From Glutamicibacter sp. JL.03c (lineage in GTDB: Bacteria > Actinomycetota > Actinomycetes > Actinomycetales > Micrococcaceae): 64,000 nucleotides of DNA. The notes under the pieces are model-generated. The model saw nothing but the letters and a program-made list of their open reading frames with translations. It had not been told where the DNA came from and searched no databases. The stretch lies in assembly GCF_025854375.1 (NCBI RefSeq), contig NZ_CP107575.1:1612001-1676000 (forward strand), read 5' to 3'. This document shows positions 44,396-53,279 of this stretch, piece by piece. The translations under genes were made by a program, and so were the position numbers. Every line of letters starts with the position of its first letter. The first letter of the stretch is position 1.

Positions 44396-44456
44396 TGCTG
44401 CGTTAACGGCATGGTGAGCTCAGCGATGGAGTGTCCAGGTGCAAGATGCGCAGGGA

Positions 44457-44462
44457 TAGAAT
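44457..44462 (+). promoter_or_regulatory. -10 box (TAGAAT) of the lipoate ligase gene, leaderless type
   Basis: TAGAAT is followed by GAAAAC and the ATG at 44469, so the transcript should start at the ATG. Confidence 0.55.
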
Positions 44463-44468
44463 GAAAAC

Positions 44469-45524
44469 ATGATGCATCATGGCGAATACAAGGTAGTCGG
44501 TGGCAAATTAGTCGTAGTTGATCTCGAATCAGACGACGGGGTAATCACGGATGTTTCGCTCAACGGCGACTTCTTTCTGGAACCAGACGAGGCCTTGGAA
44601 GACCTCAATGCGGCCGTCCGTGGACTACCCACCGATGCCAGCCACAGCACCATCCGCGATGCAGTTACCAACAACCTGCGAGAAGGAGCGGTGATGTTCG
44701 GTTTTGATGCCGATGCCGTTGCCCGCGTGGTTAGACGAGCTCTAGGGCATGCCACAAAATGGGAGGACCACGAGTGGGAAATACTAGGCCCGCAGATCAT
44801 TCCGATCACCGAGCAAGTGGCGCTTGATGAAGTACTGACTCGCCAAATCGCCAAAGGCACTCGCAAGCCCACCATCCGTTTCTGGGATTGGAACGAGGGA
44901 GCGGTGGTTATCGGCTCCTTCCAGTCGCTCAAGAATGAAGTGGATATGGAGCAAGCCGACAAATACGGCATCCAAGTAGTACGCCGCATTTCCGGCGGCG
45001 GTGCCATGTTCATGGAAGCTGGCAACTGCATTACCTATTCCCTCTATGCTCCCGAATCGCTCGTTGATGGCATGAGCTTCGCGGATTCCTACCCGTTCTT
45101 GGACGCATGGGTCATGGAAGCCCTTCAAAACATCGGGCTGACAGCGCACTACAAACCGCTGAACGATATTGCCACCGATGCAGGAAAAATCGGTGGAGCC
45201 GCGCAAAAGCGGCTCGCCAATGGCGCGATGCTGCATCACGTAACCATGAGCTACGACATCGATGCCGAGAAGATGACCCAGGTATTGCGCATCGGCCGGG
45301 AAAAGATTTCTGACAAGGGAATCGCCTCGGCGGTGAAGCGAGTGGATCCGCTGAAATCGCAGACCGATCTTGAGCGCATGGAGATCATCCAAGTCATGAT
45401 GGATACTTTTGCCCGACGCACCGGAGCGCAGCAGGCGCAACTTGATGATGCCACCCGGCGGGCGTCTCAGGAGCTCGCCGAAACGAAATTCGCTACCGAG
45501 CAGTGGACTGCGCGCGTCCCATAG
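44469..45524 (+). CDS. Lipoate-protein ligase A family protein with permuted domain order
   Basis: The 351-residue protein attaches lipoate, or a similar group, to proteins. The catalytic LplA domain occupies about residues 105-315, with 'VVRRISGGGAMFMEAGN' (R172-R173, G176-G178) and 'DIATDAGKIGGAAQKRLANG', the latter with the expected catalytic Lys. Residues 5-90 ('YKVVGGKLVVVDLE', 'DVSLNGDFFLEPDEALEDL') resemble the accessory domain that most LplA proteins carry at the C-terminus, so the order is reversed. The start has a -10 box 6 bases upstream and no ribosome site. It lies before a strong palindrome and convergent pepN. Confidence 0.85.
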   Translation: MMHHGEYKVVGGKLVVVDLESDDGVITDVSLNGDFFLEPDEALEDLNAAVRGLPTDASHSTIRDAVTNNLREGAVMFGFDADAVARVVRRALGHATKWEDHEWEILGPQIIPITEQVALDEVLTRQIAKGTRKPTIRFWDWNEGAVVIGSFQSLKNEVDMEQADKYGIQVVRRISGGGAMFMEAGNCITYSLYAPESLVDGMSFADSYPFLDAWVMEALQNIGLTAHYKPLNDIATDAGKIGGAAQKRLANGAMLHHVTMSYDIDAEKMTQVLRIGREKISDKGIASAVKRVDPLKSQTDLERMEIIQVMMDTFARRTGAQQAQLDDATRRASQELAETKFATEQWTARVP

Positions 45525-45542
45525 TCCCTGGTTAGCTCTTTA

Positions 45543-45593
45543 AAGCCAGCGGGTCTGCGCCATGCATCATGCATGGCGCAGACCCGCTGGCTT
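45543..45593. terminator. Perfect 24-bp stem terminator between convergent lplA-like gene and pepN
   Basis: Arms 45543-45566 and 45570-45593 pair perfectly around a TCA loop. It can end both convergent genes. Confidence 0.88.
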
Positions 45594-45604
45594 ATGGCGT
45601 TGGC

Positions 45605-48253
45605 TTAGCGGCTGGTGCGGCTGAATGCCTGCGCGTTCAAAGAACGCTCTAGTTCAGCCCGCTCTTCAAGAAGAATTCGCTTCAGCGCGCTGGGTGCCTG
45701 CGCATTCTCCTCAAGCCAGGCGGACGCGGCGGACAGGGCGCGGTTCTGTTCAGTGGAGCCGTCCATGTCCTGGTGCCCCGGGTAGAGGCCCTCGATTACG
45801 CGGGTCGAGAACTCCATGCTCATGGTTTCGAAAACCGGGAGGATTGCCGCCCAGAATCTCTCCTCAAATGGCGCCAGCAAAGCTGCCGAACCCATAGCGA
45901 AGCCCAAGGCCGTGGCCGAGAGCGCATCGTTCGAGAGGTCTCCCTTGTCGTCGCGCGCCATCAAGACGGTATCGAAGGCATTTTCCTTGACCTCGGGAAC
46001 CGGGCGAGCGGCCAATGCGGTTCGAACAGCATTCAGTGCGATGCTCGTCGGATTCTTTTGCGCGGCCTCGTGCATTTTCGCTTCGGCTGCTTCGTCGAGC
46101 TTTCCGGCGGCGGCAATCGCGATGTATGAATTCCACAGCAACTGCTCATCGACCGTGGTTTGGTATTCGTTGGGCTGTTCACCGAGGAAGGCATCGATGA
46201 CATCCCCAGCTACGCCAGCGCGGGCCAACCGGGTCAACGTGCGCGCCGTGGTGGTCTGCTGATCGCTGCCCGGCTCGAAGGCAGTGAGCCAGCCAGTGAG
46301 GACCTCGGCGGCACGCGAGCGTAGCTTGGCGCGCAATTCCGGGGCCACATACTTGGAGATTGAGGTCACCAGCTGGTCGGTGAGAACACCGAAAACGCCA
46401 GCATCCGTCACTGTGTGCGCATGAGCCAAGACGGCATCCACGTAGCTTTGGGCGTCCAAGGTCGCAGAACGGACTGCGTCCCATAGCGAAGCCCAGCAGG
46501 TGGCGCGAGGCAAGGAGTCGGACAGCCCCGACAAATTCCCCAACAGGGTGGCCCGCGATGCCGCATCGAATTCAATCAAGGCGTAGGTTTCATCGCCGTC
46601 ATTGGGCAAAATCAGGTCAGGGACCTTTCGTCCGACGAGGAAATCAAGGGCTACCGAGGAGCCCGCGAGTTCCACCGGCACCGAGTCAGTGCGCACGAGT
46701 TGTCCGCCCTGGAGCTCGTAGGCTCCCACGCTCAAAACGTGAGGGCGAACGATCGGCTCGCCGGTCACCGGATCCGTGCCGAACTGATCCAGCTGCGCCT
46801 GGGTGATGAGACCCTCGCTATCGGTGCTGTAGTTGACCTTCAGCTTTGGAACTCCGCTGGTTTTCAACCAGGCCTCGGCCCACTGGCGCATATCCCGGCC
46901 GCTTGCGGATTCCAAGGCCTGCAGGAAATCCTCCAGCGAAGTATTGGAGTACGCGTGCTTGCGGAAATAGGAGCGGGCCGCGTCGCGGAAGGCGTCTGCG
47001 CCGACAAAGGCGGCGAGCTGCTTGAGCACGCTGGCGCCCTTGGCGTAGGTGATGCCGTCGAAGTTCTGGTCAGCAGCCAGCAGGTCGGGAATGTCGGCCA
47101 CGATCGGGTGGGTGGTTGGCATCTGGTCAGCTACGTAGGCCCAGGCCTTGCGACGGGCCGCAAAGGTGGTCCAGGCGGTAGTGAAATCGGTGGCTTCGTC
47201 ATTGGCCAGGGTGCCGATGTAGTCCGCGAAGGATTCCTTGAGCCACAGGTCGTCCCACCACTTCATGGTGACCAGGTCGCCAAACCACATGTGCGCCATC
47301 TCGTGCATGATGGTGTTGCCGCGCTGCTCGTACTGCCCCTCGGTGGCGTGGGAAGTGAACACGTAGCGTTCGGTGAAGGTCACCAAGCCAGGATTCTCCA
47401 TGGCACCGAGGTTGTATTCAGGCACGAATGCCGAGTCGTACTTGCCCCAAGGGTAGGGGTAGCCGAAGAGTTCGTGGAAGTAGTTCAGGCCTCGGCTGGT
47501 GAGGTCGAGGATCTCTTGGCCGTCAAAGTGCTCGGCTAGGGAAGCGCGGCAGGTGGCTGCCAATTCGATGACCAGCTCGTCGCCATCGGGAAGTTCCTGG
47601 ACGTGCTCGCCGCGCTCGACATGGTACGGGCCGGCCAGTACCGCTGTGATGTAGCTGGAGATCGGCGGGGTGGGGGAGCAGGCCACCGTTTTGGTCCCGT
47701 CATCATGGAAGACCTCATCCACGATGGGCTGATTGCTGGCAAGGTGCCAGGCCGAGGGGCCGGTGAGGGTGAAGCGGAAGCTGGTTTTCAGATCCGGCTG
47801 CTCAAAGCAGGCGAAAACTCGTCGAGCCTCAGAAGGCTCGAACTGGGTGTAGAGGTAGGTCTCGCCGTCCTGCGGGTCGACAAAACGGTGCAGGCCTTCG
47901 CCCGAGCGTGAGTACAGGGCCTGTCCGGTGACCTTGACGGTATTGGGCGCGTCGGTGCGCAAATTCTCGAGATAGATGCGTGAGTCCAGCACGGCGGTTG
48001 ACAGGTCAACGGACGTGCCGTTGACCAGTACTTCCTCAACGGATTCGTGGATGAAGTCGATGAAGGTCTCGGGGCGCTCAGAGGAAAAATTGAGCGTCGT
48101 CACCGATCTGTAGCTGGTTGCCGAGGGCTGCGGGGCGTTGCCCAAGTCCAATTGCACTTCGGCGAAGTGCCACGTGATATTTTCGGCGCGCCAAGCCGCT
48201 TCGTCGCGTCGCAGATTTTCATTTGGTGCATAGCGTTCTAGAGTGTCCACCAT
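45605..48253 (-). CDS. pepN: Aminopeptidase N (M1 family)
   Basis: The 882-residue zinc peptidase removes N-terminal residues from peptides. Motifs are 'GAMENPGLVTF' (substrate), and 'HEMAHMWFGD' with the zinc ligands near 313-323; the third ligand Glu follows in 'LWLKESFADYIGTLA'. The C-terminal helical domain is complete. ATG at 48253 is the conventional start; on the minus strand TAAGCT lies 6 bases before a GTG at 48250, so a leaderless start one codon later is likely. Confidence 0.93.
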   Translation of the reverse strand: MVDTLERYAPNENLRRDEAAWRAENITWHFAEVQLDLGNAPQPSATSYRSVTTLNFSSERPETFIDFIHESVEEVLVNGTSVDLSTAVLDSRIYLENLRTDAPNTVKVTGQALYSRSGEGLHRFVDPQDGETYLYTQFEPSEARRVFACFEQPDLKTSFRFTLTGPSAWHLASNQPIVDEVFHDDGTKTVACSPTPPISSYITAVLAGPYHVERGEHVQELPDGDELVIELAATCRASLAEHFDGQEILDLTSRGLNYFHELFGYPYPWGKYDSAFVPEYNLGAMENPGLVTFTERYVFTSHATEGQYEQRGNTIMHEMAHMWFGDLVTMKWWDDLWLKESFADYIGTLANDEATDFTTAWTTFAARRKAWAYVADQMPTTHPIVADIPDLLAADQNFDGITYAKGASVLKQLAAFVGADAFRDAARSYFRKHAYSNTSLEDFLQALESASGRDMRQWAEAWLKTSGVPKLKVNYSTDSEGLITQAQLDQFGTDPVTGEPIVRPHVLSVGAYELQGGQLVRTDSVPVELAGSSVALDFLVGRKVPDLILPNDGDETYALIEFDAASRATLLGNLSGLSDSLPRATCWASLWDAVRSATLDAQSYVDAVLAHAHTVTDAGVFGVLTDQLVTSISKYVAPELRAKLRSRAAEVLTGWLTAFEPGSDQQTTTARTLTRLARAGVAGDVIDAFLGEQPNEYQTTVDEQLLWNSYIAIAAAGKLDEAAEAKMHEAAQKNPTSIALNAVRTALAARPVPEVKENAFDTVLMARDDKGDLSNDALSATALGFAMGSAALLAPFEERFWAAILPVFETMSMEFSTRVIEGLYPGHQDMDGSTEQNRALSAASAWLEENAQAPSALKRILLEERAELERSLNAQAFSRTSR

Positions 48254-48256
48254 CCC

Positions 48257-48262
48257 AGCTTA
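48257..48262 (-). promoter_or_regulatory. -10 box (TAAGCT) of pepN, leaderless type
   Basis: TAAGCT, then six bases (GGGATG), then the GTG at 48250. Confidence 0.4.
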
Positions 48263-48301
48263 GCTGTGAAATGAATGTTTGAGACCTTGAGTCGATAAAT
48301 A

Positions 48302-48553
48302 ATTCGCTGTCCCGCACTGCTCGTCGTGGGTTCTCTGGCCAATGAACCTGATCCGCAGAAGCGCGTAGCGGCCGGCGGCATGGCACAGACTCGTATTCTG
48401 CCAGCCGCCCTGGACGCCGACGCCGCCGTGCTCGGTGCAGCCAGCCTGTTTTGGAACCAAGGTCTTGAGCAGACCTCAGATGCTGCTCACGGCAGCTGCA
48501 CTCGAAGTGCTGCACGGACGATTGATCGTTGTGGCACAGGCTTTTCCAGGTGA
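48302..48553 (+). pseudogene. Remnant of a ROK-family sugar kinase (NanK-like, C-terminal part)
   Basis: The frame from 48302 reads 'CPALLVVGSLANEPD' and 'RILPAALDADAAVLGAASLFW', the typical C-terminal part of ROK kinases. Only about 60 codons are left, stops lie just upstream, and the rest of the kinase is missing; pepN begins 49 bases upstream on the other strand. It directly precedes a decayed nanE, so the pair looks like the end of a lost ManNAc (sialic acid) catabolic operon. Confidence 0.6.
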
Positions 48554-49149
48554 ACCTAGGCGCGCCCCGCATACCATGGCGCTGGTGGCCGCTTCGGCTG
48601 CGATCGGAGGAGCCGCCGCGGTGAGCGTGCAGGGCATGGCGGATCTCCAGCTATCGCGCTCGGCCGTCCAGGTTCCGGTGATCGGCCCGTTCAAGGATGG
48701 CCACGATGGAGTAGCCATCGCACCCAACATCGCCCATGCCGTAGCGAATATTGTCACTTTGGACGGCACCCGACGACAGCGATCCAATCAAAAAATTACC
48801 TGGCCGAAACCATCAGCGCCGTAAACGAACACAGCAGCGCGCTGGTCATGGCGGACTGCGGGTCCCTGGACGATGCCCTATCGGCCACCGAGGCCAGAGC
48901 CGATTTGATCGGATCAACCCTGGCCGAATCTGCGGACGAGCGTCCGAAGACGAGGGGCTGCATCTGGCACTGATCGTGCAGTTCGCCGCGGCCGGCCTGG
49001 GCCTTCCGCTGATTGCTGAAGGCAGGATCCATGCCCCGGCGCGAGCCCGTGCCGCTCTGGACGCCAGAGCCTTTGCCGTCGTGGTGTGGACCGCTATCAC
49101 CCGCCCAGCGAGCATCACCGGGAGATTCGATGCGGCCTTGCACGGATAG
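48480..49149 (+). pseudogene. nanE: Degenerate N-acetylmannosamine-6-phosphate 2-epimerase
   Basis: Three frames together give a NanE protein. The first, from ATG 48480, has 'LHGRLIVVAQAFPGEP', 'AASAAIGGAAAVSVQG' and 'VQVPVIGPFKDGHDG', with about 10 residues missing near 'NIVTLDGTRR'. A run of six A (48790-48795) is followed by a frame change, giving 'NYLAETISAVNEHSSALVMA'. A further frame change before about 48960 gives 'LGLPLIAEGRIHAPA' and 'FAVVVWTAITRPASITGRF'. The last motif has W where G is usual. Both breaks and the deletion mean no functional epimerase is made. There is no start-to-stop gene here; short frames seen should not be annotated as proteins. Confidence 0.7.
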
Positions 49150-49224
49150 CATTTTTCCTTGGCCGGGTAATCTGACCTAGGGTTAAAGCTGAATCCCGCA
49201 AATCCTTAACATCGGAGAAAGCCA

Positions 49225-49788
49225 ATGGACACCTTCATCAAGGGCCCTTCCAAGCGTGACGTAGCCGGCATGAAAGCAGCCCTTGGCGCCATTGAAGCTT
49301 CCGAGGTCATTTCAGTGTTGTACAAGACCGAACGCTTCGGAAATTTCCTCGTGACCGGCGCGGCCCACACTACGGTTCTCGATGATGTGATGGTTGGCGG
49401 ACTGAACGCGGCGGCGGCCAAGAAGAAGGCCAAGGCCGGAGATGGTTCAGAGGTGATGCAACGGCAACCGGACAAGGAAGTGCGAGCATTCCCTGCCCAG
49501 TTCGACGGGGAATTCTCGCCTGAGGATGTAGAAGCCTCGCAGCTGAGCCACGGCGATCTGGTGGTGGCCTCCTTCAGCCAGGACCCCTACGGCGATTTTG
49601 TGATCACCGGCGTGGTGACCGAAGCCGAAAACGACCGCTGCTACCTGATGGTAGGCCCATGGATCTTGCAGACGGCACAGGGCAATGCCCAGCGCCTGCT
49701 CAAGATCCAGCTCGTTGCCGGCAACGGGACCCACCTCGCACCGGTGCCAACCCGCCGCGGCCTGGTAGAAGTCGACGGCCTGGCCTAG
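49225..49788 (+). CDS. Unrecognised protein with an internal repeat
   Basis: The 187-residue protein is not recognised. Two stretches resemble each other: 'RFGNFLVTGAAHTTVLDD' with 'VMVGG' near residues 37-60, and 'PYGDFVITGVVTEAENDRC' with 'YLMVG' near 120-144. This suggests two copies of a small beta domain, with a Lys/Ala-rich linker between. There is no signal peptide or membrane helix. GGAG lies about 8 bases before the ATG, and TAGGGT at 49177-49182 may be the -10 box. It overlaps the 3' end of the convergent MocR gene by 4 bases. Function is unknown. Confidence 0.65.
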   Translation: MDTFIKGPSKRDVAGMKAALGAIEASEVISVLYKTERFGNFLVTGAAHTTVLDDVMVGGLNAAAAKKKAKAGDGSEVMQRQPDKEVRAFPAQFDGEFSPEDVEASQLSHGDLVVASFSQDPYGDFVITGVVTEAENDRCYLMVGPWILQTAQGNAQRLLKIQLVAGNGTHLAPVPTRRGLVEVDGLA

Positions 49789-51197
49789 CGGCTAGTGGTC
49801 CTCAAGGCCTCACCCAAGATCCGGCCTGCCTCGTCGAATGCGCCGGGATTCGGACCGGAGTAGTTCAGCCGCAGGTATTGGCCGGATTCCTCGGCGGGGA
49901 ACCAGCTGGCACCCGGCGCGATCGCCAAGCGGCGCGCCTCGCACTCCTTCTCCAAACGGCGAAGATCAGTCCCATCGGGAAGCTGAACCCACAGGTTCAA
50001 ACCTCCCTGCGGGATTTGTTGCAGGTGGGCTTCGGGGACATGGCGGGTCAGGGCATCAATGAGCAGATCACGGCGGCTTTCTAGCTGTTGGCGTAGCGAT
50101 CTCAGGTGGGTTCGCCAGCCGGGCTGGCTGACCACATCCAGGGCCACTGCCTGCAGCGGACCGCTGACATACATCGATTGCGCCTGATGATCCGCCAAGA
50201 CCCGTTCGCGCGCCGGTCCGCGGGCGATCAGCCCGGCGACACGCACCGCAGGGGAAACGCTTTTGGTCAGCGAACGCAGGTACAGAACGTGGCCGTTATC
50301 CTCTCGTGCCGCGAGCGGAGATGAGTCGGCATTGATCCCGAAGTCCTTGGCCCAGTCATCTTCGATAAGGAATGCGCCCCGTTTCTTGATGATTTCAAGC
50401 ACCCGCTCTGATACGTCCGGACTCCACTGAACCCCGGTGGGATTGGCGAAATTAGGATGCGCATAGAACGCCCTTGCGCCGGTGCGTTCAAAGGCAAGAT
50501 CCAGCTCGTGGGTATCAGGTCCGCAGGGTCCTGCCGGAATGGGAATCAGGCTCACGCCGACTTGAGCCGCGGCGAGAATGGCTCCCCAATAGGTCGGCGA
50601 TTCGATGAGCATCGGCTGCCCTTCGCCAACCAGAGCTCTGAAGACTGATCCAAGTCCGCTTTGGCTGCCGGGCAGGACAATGACGTCCCTCGCACTTGGC
50701 GGGCTGAGGCCCGGCAGCGTTTGTTCTGCGAGCTCTTGGGCAAACCATGACTGGAGTTCTGGCAGTCCCGCCGGTTCTGTCCTTTGGAGCACGGATTCGC
50801 TGCGTGCGACCCGGCTGAAAGCGGCCTTGACCAATCTTTCGGGCAGCAGCTCGCGGTCCGGATATCCCGAATGGAGCGCAATAAAGTCGTTGGGCAGCGT
50901 GCGCTGGCTGGCGTGAACCGGCGGGAGCTTTTGCCGGGGAATACCCAACGCGGCAGTTTGCCATCCGTAGTCGTACGGCCGGGCGATCGGCGCGGCGCGG
51001 ACAAAAGTTCCAATGCCGGGACGTGACTCGATAAGACCTTGCGCGATGAGTGTCCGCAGGGCTTTTTGCACGGTCACCGGACTGAGCGAATGTTGCGCAA
51101 CCAGTTGTCGGGTTGACGGCAGCTGGGTCCCCGCAGGCGCTTGCGTGATCCAGTCCCGCAGTATCAATACCAGGTTTTCACTGCTACTGTTAATCAT
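49785..51197 (-). CDS. MocR-type GntR / aminotransferase transcriptional regulator
   Basis: The 470-residue protein joins an N-terminal GntR winged helix (residues 1-70, 'LPSTRQLVAQHSLSPVTVQKAL') to a class I aminotransferase-like domain. The PLP lysine is in 'LRSLTKSVSPAVRVAGLIA'. MocR proteins sense pyridoxal phosphate or amino acid derivatives and regulate vitamin B6, GABA and similar genes. The ATG at 51197 overlaps the ATG of the divergent EamA gene by two bases, so the exporter next door is the likely target. On the minus strand TACTAT lies 8 bases upstream. Confidence 0.9.
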   Translation of the reverse strand: MINSSSENLVLILRDWITQAPAGTQLPSTRQLVAQHSLSPVTVQKALRTLIAQGLIESRPGIGTFVRAAPIARPYDYGWQTAALGIPRQKLPPVHASQRTLPNDFIALHSGYPDRELLPERLVKAAFSRVARSESVLQRTEPAGLPELQSWFAQELAEQTLPGLSPPSARDVIVLPGSQSGLGSVFRALVGEGQPMLIESPTYWGAILAAAQVGVSLIPIPAGPCGPDTHELDLAFERTGARAFYAHPNFANPTGVQWSPDVSERVLEIIKKRGAFLIEDDWAKDFGINADSSPLAAREDNGHVLYLRSLTKSVSPAVRVAGLIARGPARERVLADHQAQSMYVSGPLQAVALDVVSQPGWRTHLRSLRQQLESRRDLLIDALTRHVPEAHLQQIPQGGLNLWVQLPDGTDLRRLEKECEARRLAIAPGASWFPAEESGQYLRLNYSGPNPGAFDEAGRILGEALRTTSR

Positions 51198-51210
51198 GAA
51201 GCATCATAGT
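51185..51210. promoter_or_regulatory. Divergent promoter region with overlapping start codons
   Basis: CATG at 51195-51198 contains both start codons, one per strand. TACTGT (51185-51190) lies 5 bases before the plus-strand ATG, and TACTAT (51210-51205, minus strand) 8 bases before the other. If both transcripts are leaderless, the promoters lie inside each other's coding sequence. Confidence 0.45.
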
Positions 51211-52161
51211 ACCGCTACTCTAACTACGTGCCAACCGCTACTGAACACCCCAGCCGGGTTGCTCTGGGGTTCGCTCGGGGTTCTCGCCTTTTCGTTCACG
51301 GTTCCCATGACCCGCATTGCCGTGGCGAATGAGGGCATGGATCCGATATTCGTCGGCGCCGGAAGGGCGGTCATCGCCGCCATCCTTGCCGCGATCGCGC
51401 TTTGGACTACGAAACAAGAACGCCCGAATGCCTCTCAATGGCTGCGCCTGTCGGTGGTTGCCTTCGGAGTGGTGCTTGGCTTTCCGCTGCTGACTTCATT
51501 TGCCATGGCCAGCGTGCCAGCGAACCACGGAGCCGTGGTCATCGCCATCCTTCCCGCAGCTACAGCGGTGGCCGCGGTAATTCGCACGAAGGAACGTACC
51601 AAGGCATCTTTCTGGTATGCAGCAGCTATCGGGGCGCTGGCGGCCGTAGTCTTCGCAGTGATCAGTGGCGGGGGACTGGCAGGACTCCAACCCGCGGATC
51701 TTCTGCTCCTGGCAGCGGTGGTCGTGTGCGGCATCGGTTATGCCGAAGGAGGACTGCTCGCCCGTGAACTAGGTGCATGGCAGACGATTTCCTGGGCCTT
51801 GGTCCTTGCTTCGCCGCTGATGCTGGTCTTGAGTTTGACGAGCCTCCATCACCAAGCTCCTGCCAGCGGACCAGCGGGATGGGGTGCCTTCGCCTTTTTG
51901 GGTTTCATCAGCATGTTCTTGGGTTTTGTCGCCTGGTACCGCGGATTGGCCATCGGACCGATGTCGCAGGTCAGCCAGGTGCAACTGGTGCAGCCCGTGC
52001 TGACAATCCTTTGGGCCGCCTTGCTGCTGGGCGAAAACATCGGCTGGAGCACAATCGCCGGAGGCACTGTGGTCATCTGTTGCGCTTTGCTAGCTATCCG
52101 TTCCCGGGCCACCACTGCCACCACTGATGCGTCCGGCACCATCGCTGCTTCAGCAAAGTAG
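51196..52161 (+). CDS. EamA/DMT-family transporter
   Basis: The 321-residue membrane protein has two EamA halves with about ten helices: 'LLWGSLGVLAFSFTVPMTR' and 'GAGRAVIAAILAAIALW' in the first, 'WGAFAFLGFISMFLGFVAWY' and 'LAIGPMSQVSQVQLVQPVLT' in the second. DMT carriers export amino acids or other metabolites. It starts with an ATG that overlaps the MocR start codon and has no Shine-Dalgarno. It is followed by a DHDPS-family aldolase gene on the same strand. Confidence 0.87.
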   Translation: MKHHSTATLTTCQPLLNTPAGLLWGSLGVLAFSFTVPMTRIAVANEGMDPIFVGAGRAVIAAILAAIALWTTKQERPNASQWLRLSVVAFGVVLGFPLLTSFAMASVPANHGAVVIAILPAATAVAAVIRTKERTKASFWYAAAIGALAAVVFAVISGGGLAGLQPADLLLLAAVVVCGIGYAEGGLLARELGAWQTISWALVLASPLMLVLSLTSLHHQAPASGPAGWGAFAFLGFISMFLGFVAWYRGLAIGPMSQVSQVQLVQPVLTILWAALLLGENIGWSTIAGGTVVICCALLAIRSRATTATTDASGTIAASAK

Positions 52162-52210
52162 ACATCTGCATCTGACACGATAGGAACATCTGACCTAGAG
52201 AGAGGTACCC

Positions 52211-53125
52211 GTGAACACTTTTACCGGTTTGAGCGCATTTCCGCTCACTCCTCTACATGATGACGAAGTGGATGAGTCTTCGTTTATCGCCATCGTCCAG
52301 CGGCTTTGCGCTGCAGGGGTCGATTCGATCACCGCCCTTGGTTCAACTGGCTCTTATATGTATCTGAGCCGAGAAGAACGAGCACGAGTTGCAGAACTGG
52401 CGGTAGAACATTCGACTAATATCCCAGTGATCATCGGCGTGGGCGCAATGCGCTCCTCGCAGATGCTGATGAATATCGACGATGCCAAGGCCGCAGGAGC
52501 CCAAGGCGTCTTGCTTGCTCCTGTGGGGTATCAGAAGATGAGCGATTCTGAAGTTCTCGACTTGTATCGGGCTGCGACTGACCACAGCGACTTGCCAGTG
52601 ATCGTCTACGACAATCCGGGGACAACGCACTTTACTTTCAGCAATGATCTATATGCACGAATTGCCGCGCTGCCGGGAATCGCGTCAATCAAGGTTCCAG
52701 GAGTGCCTGATGATCCCGAGAAGGCCAAAGACCACATTGCGGCGATTCGCGACGTCTTGCCCGCACACGTCACCATTGGTGTTTCCGGTGATGCCTTCGG
52801 CGCCTCGGGGCTGATTGCCGGATGCGACGCCTGGTACACCGCGGTCGGCGGGACCCTTCCACAACCCATGTTGGCGATTACCCGTGCAGCTCAATCGGGT
52901 GATCACCCGAGAGCTCTGGCTGCATCCCGTGATCTTCAGCCGTTGTGGTCGCTATTCACTGACTTCGGCGGAAGCCTGAGGGTCAGCGCGGCGATTGCAG
53001 AGCACTTCGGTTTGGCGCAATTCGACTGCTTGCCCAAGCCTATTCGAGGCCTGGATGATACCCAACGCCGGAAGCTGATCAAGGTTCTGCTGGACCTGGG
53101 ATTGGATGAGACGGTCTCCGGGTAG
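52211..53125 (+). CDS. Dihydrodipicolinate synthase (DHDPS) family aldolase
   Basis: The 304-residue protein has the DapA/NanA fold with the Schiff-base lysine (K161, 'ASIKVPG') and the catalytic Tyr (Y133, 'VIVYDNPGTTHF'). The first loop reads 'GSTGSYMYLS' instead of the 'GTTGE' of true DapA, so it is not the lysine-pathway enzyme; it may be a pyruvate-dependent aldolase of another pathway. GTG start with AGAGAGG upstream. Together with the divergent MocR and EamA it may serve an amino acid or sugar acid pathway (inference). Confidence 0.87.
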   Translation: MNTFTGLSAFPLTPLHDDEVDESSFIAIVQRLCAAGVDSITALGSTGSYMYLSREERARVAELAVEHSTNIPVIIGVGAMRSSQMLMNIDDAKAAGAQGVLLAPVGYQKMSDSEVLDLYRAATDHSDLPVIVYDNPGTTHFTFSNDLYARIAALPGIASIKVPGVPDDPEKAKDHIAAIRDVLPAHVTIGVSGDAFGASGLIAGCDAWYTAVGGTLPQPMLAITRAAQSGDHPRALAASRDLQPLWSLFTDFGGSLRVSAAIAEHFGLAQFDCLPKPIRGLDDTQRRKLIKVLLDLGLDETVSG

Positions 53126-53279
53126 GGACACAATCCGTTCGTTGAGGCGATGTTGTCCTGGCGCAGTTTTCCGTGACTGGCAACTATTAGGGGAGCGCCG
53201 CCTATGGTGGGAAGGCAGATTCGCTCGTAGCATGAGAACGGATGAAAGAGACATCAATCCGAGGCGCAAGGAGTCGGGC

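Noticed and set aside
45864-46136. Long open frames on the other strand inside pepN, serB, gnd and others
   Set aside because: They are shadows caused by high GC and codon bias in real genes and have no family features.
52211-53125. The DHDPS-family gene as a sialate aldolase (nanA) tied to the decayed nanE
   Set aside because: The active-site loop is not clearly NanA-like, the neighbours are a MocR/EamA unit and the gene is 3 kb from the nanE remnant, so there is no firm link.
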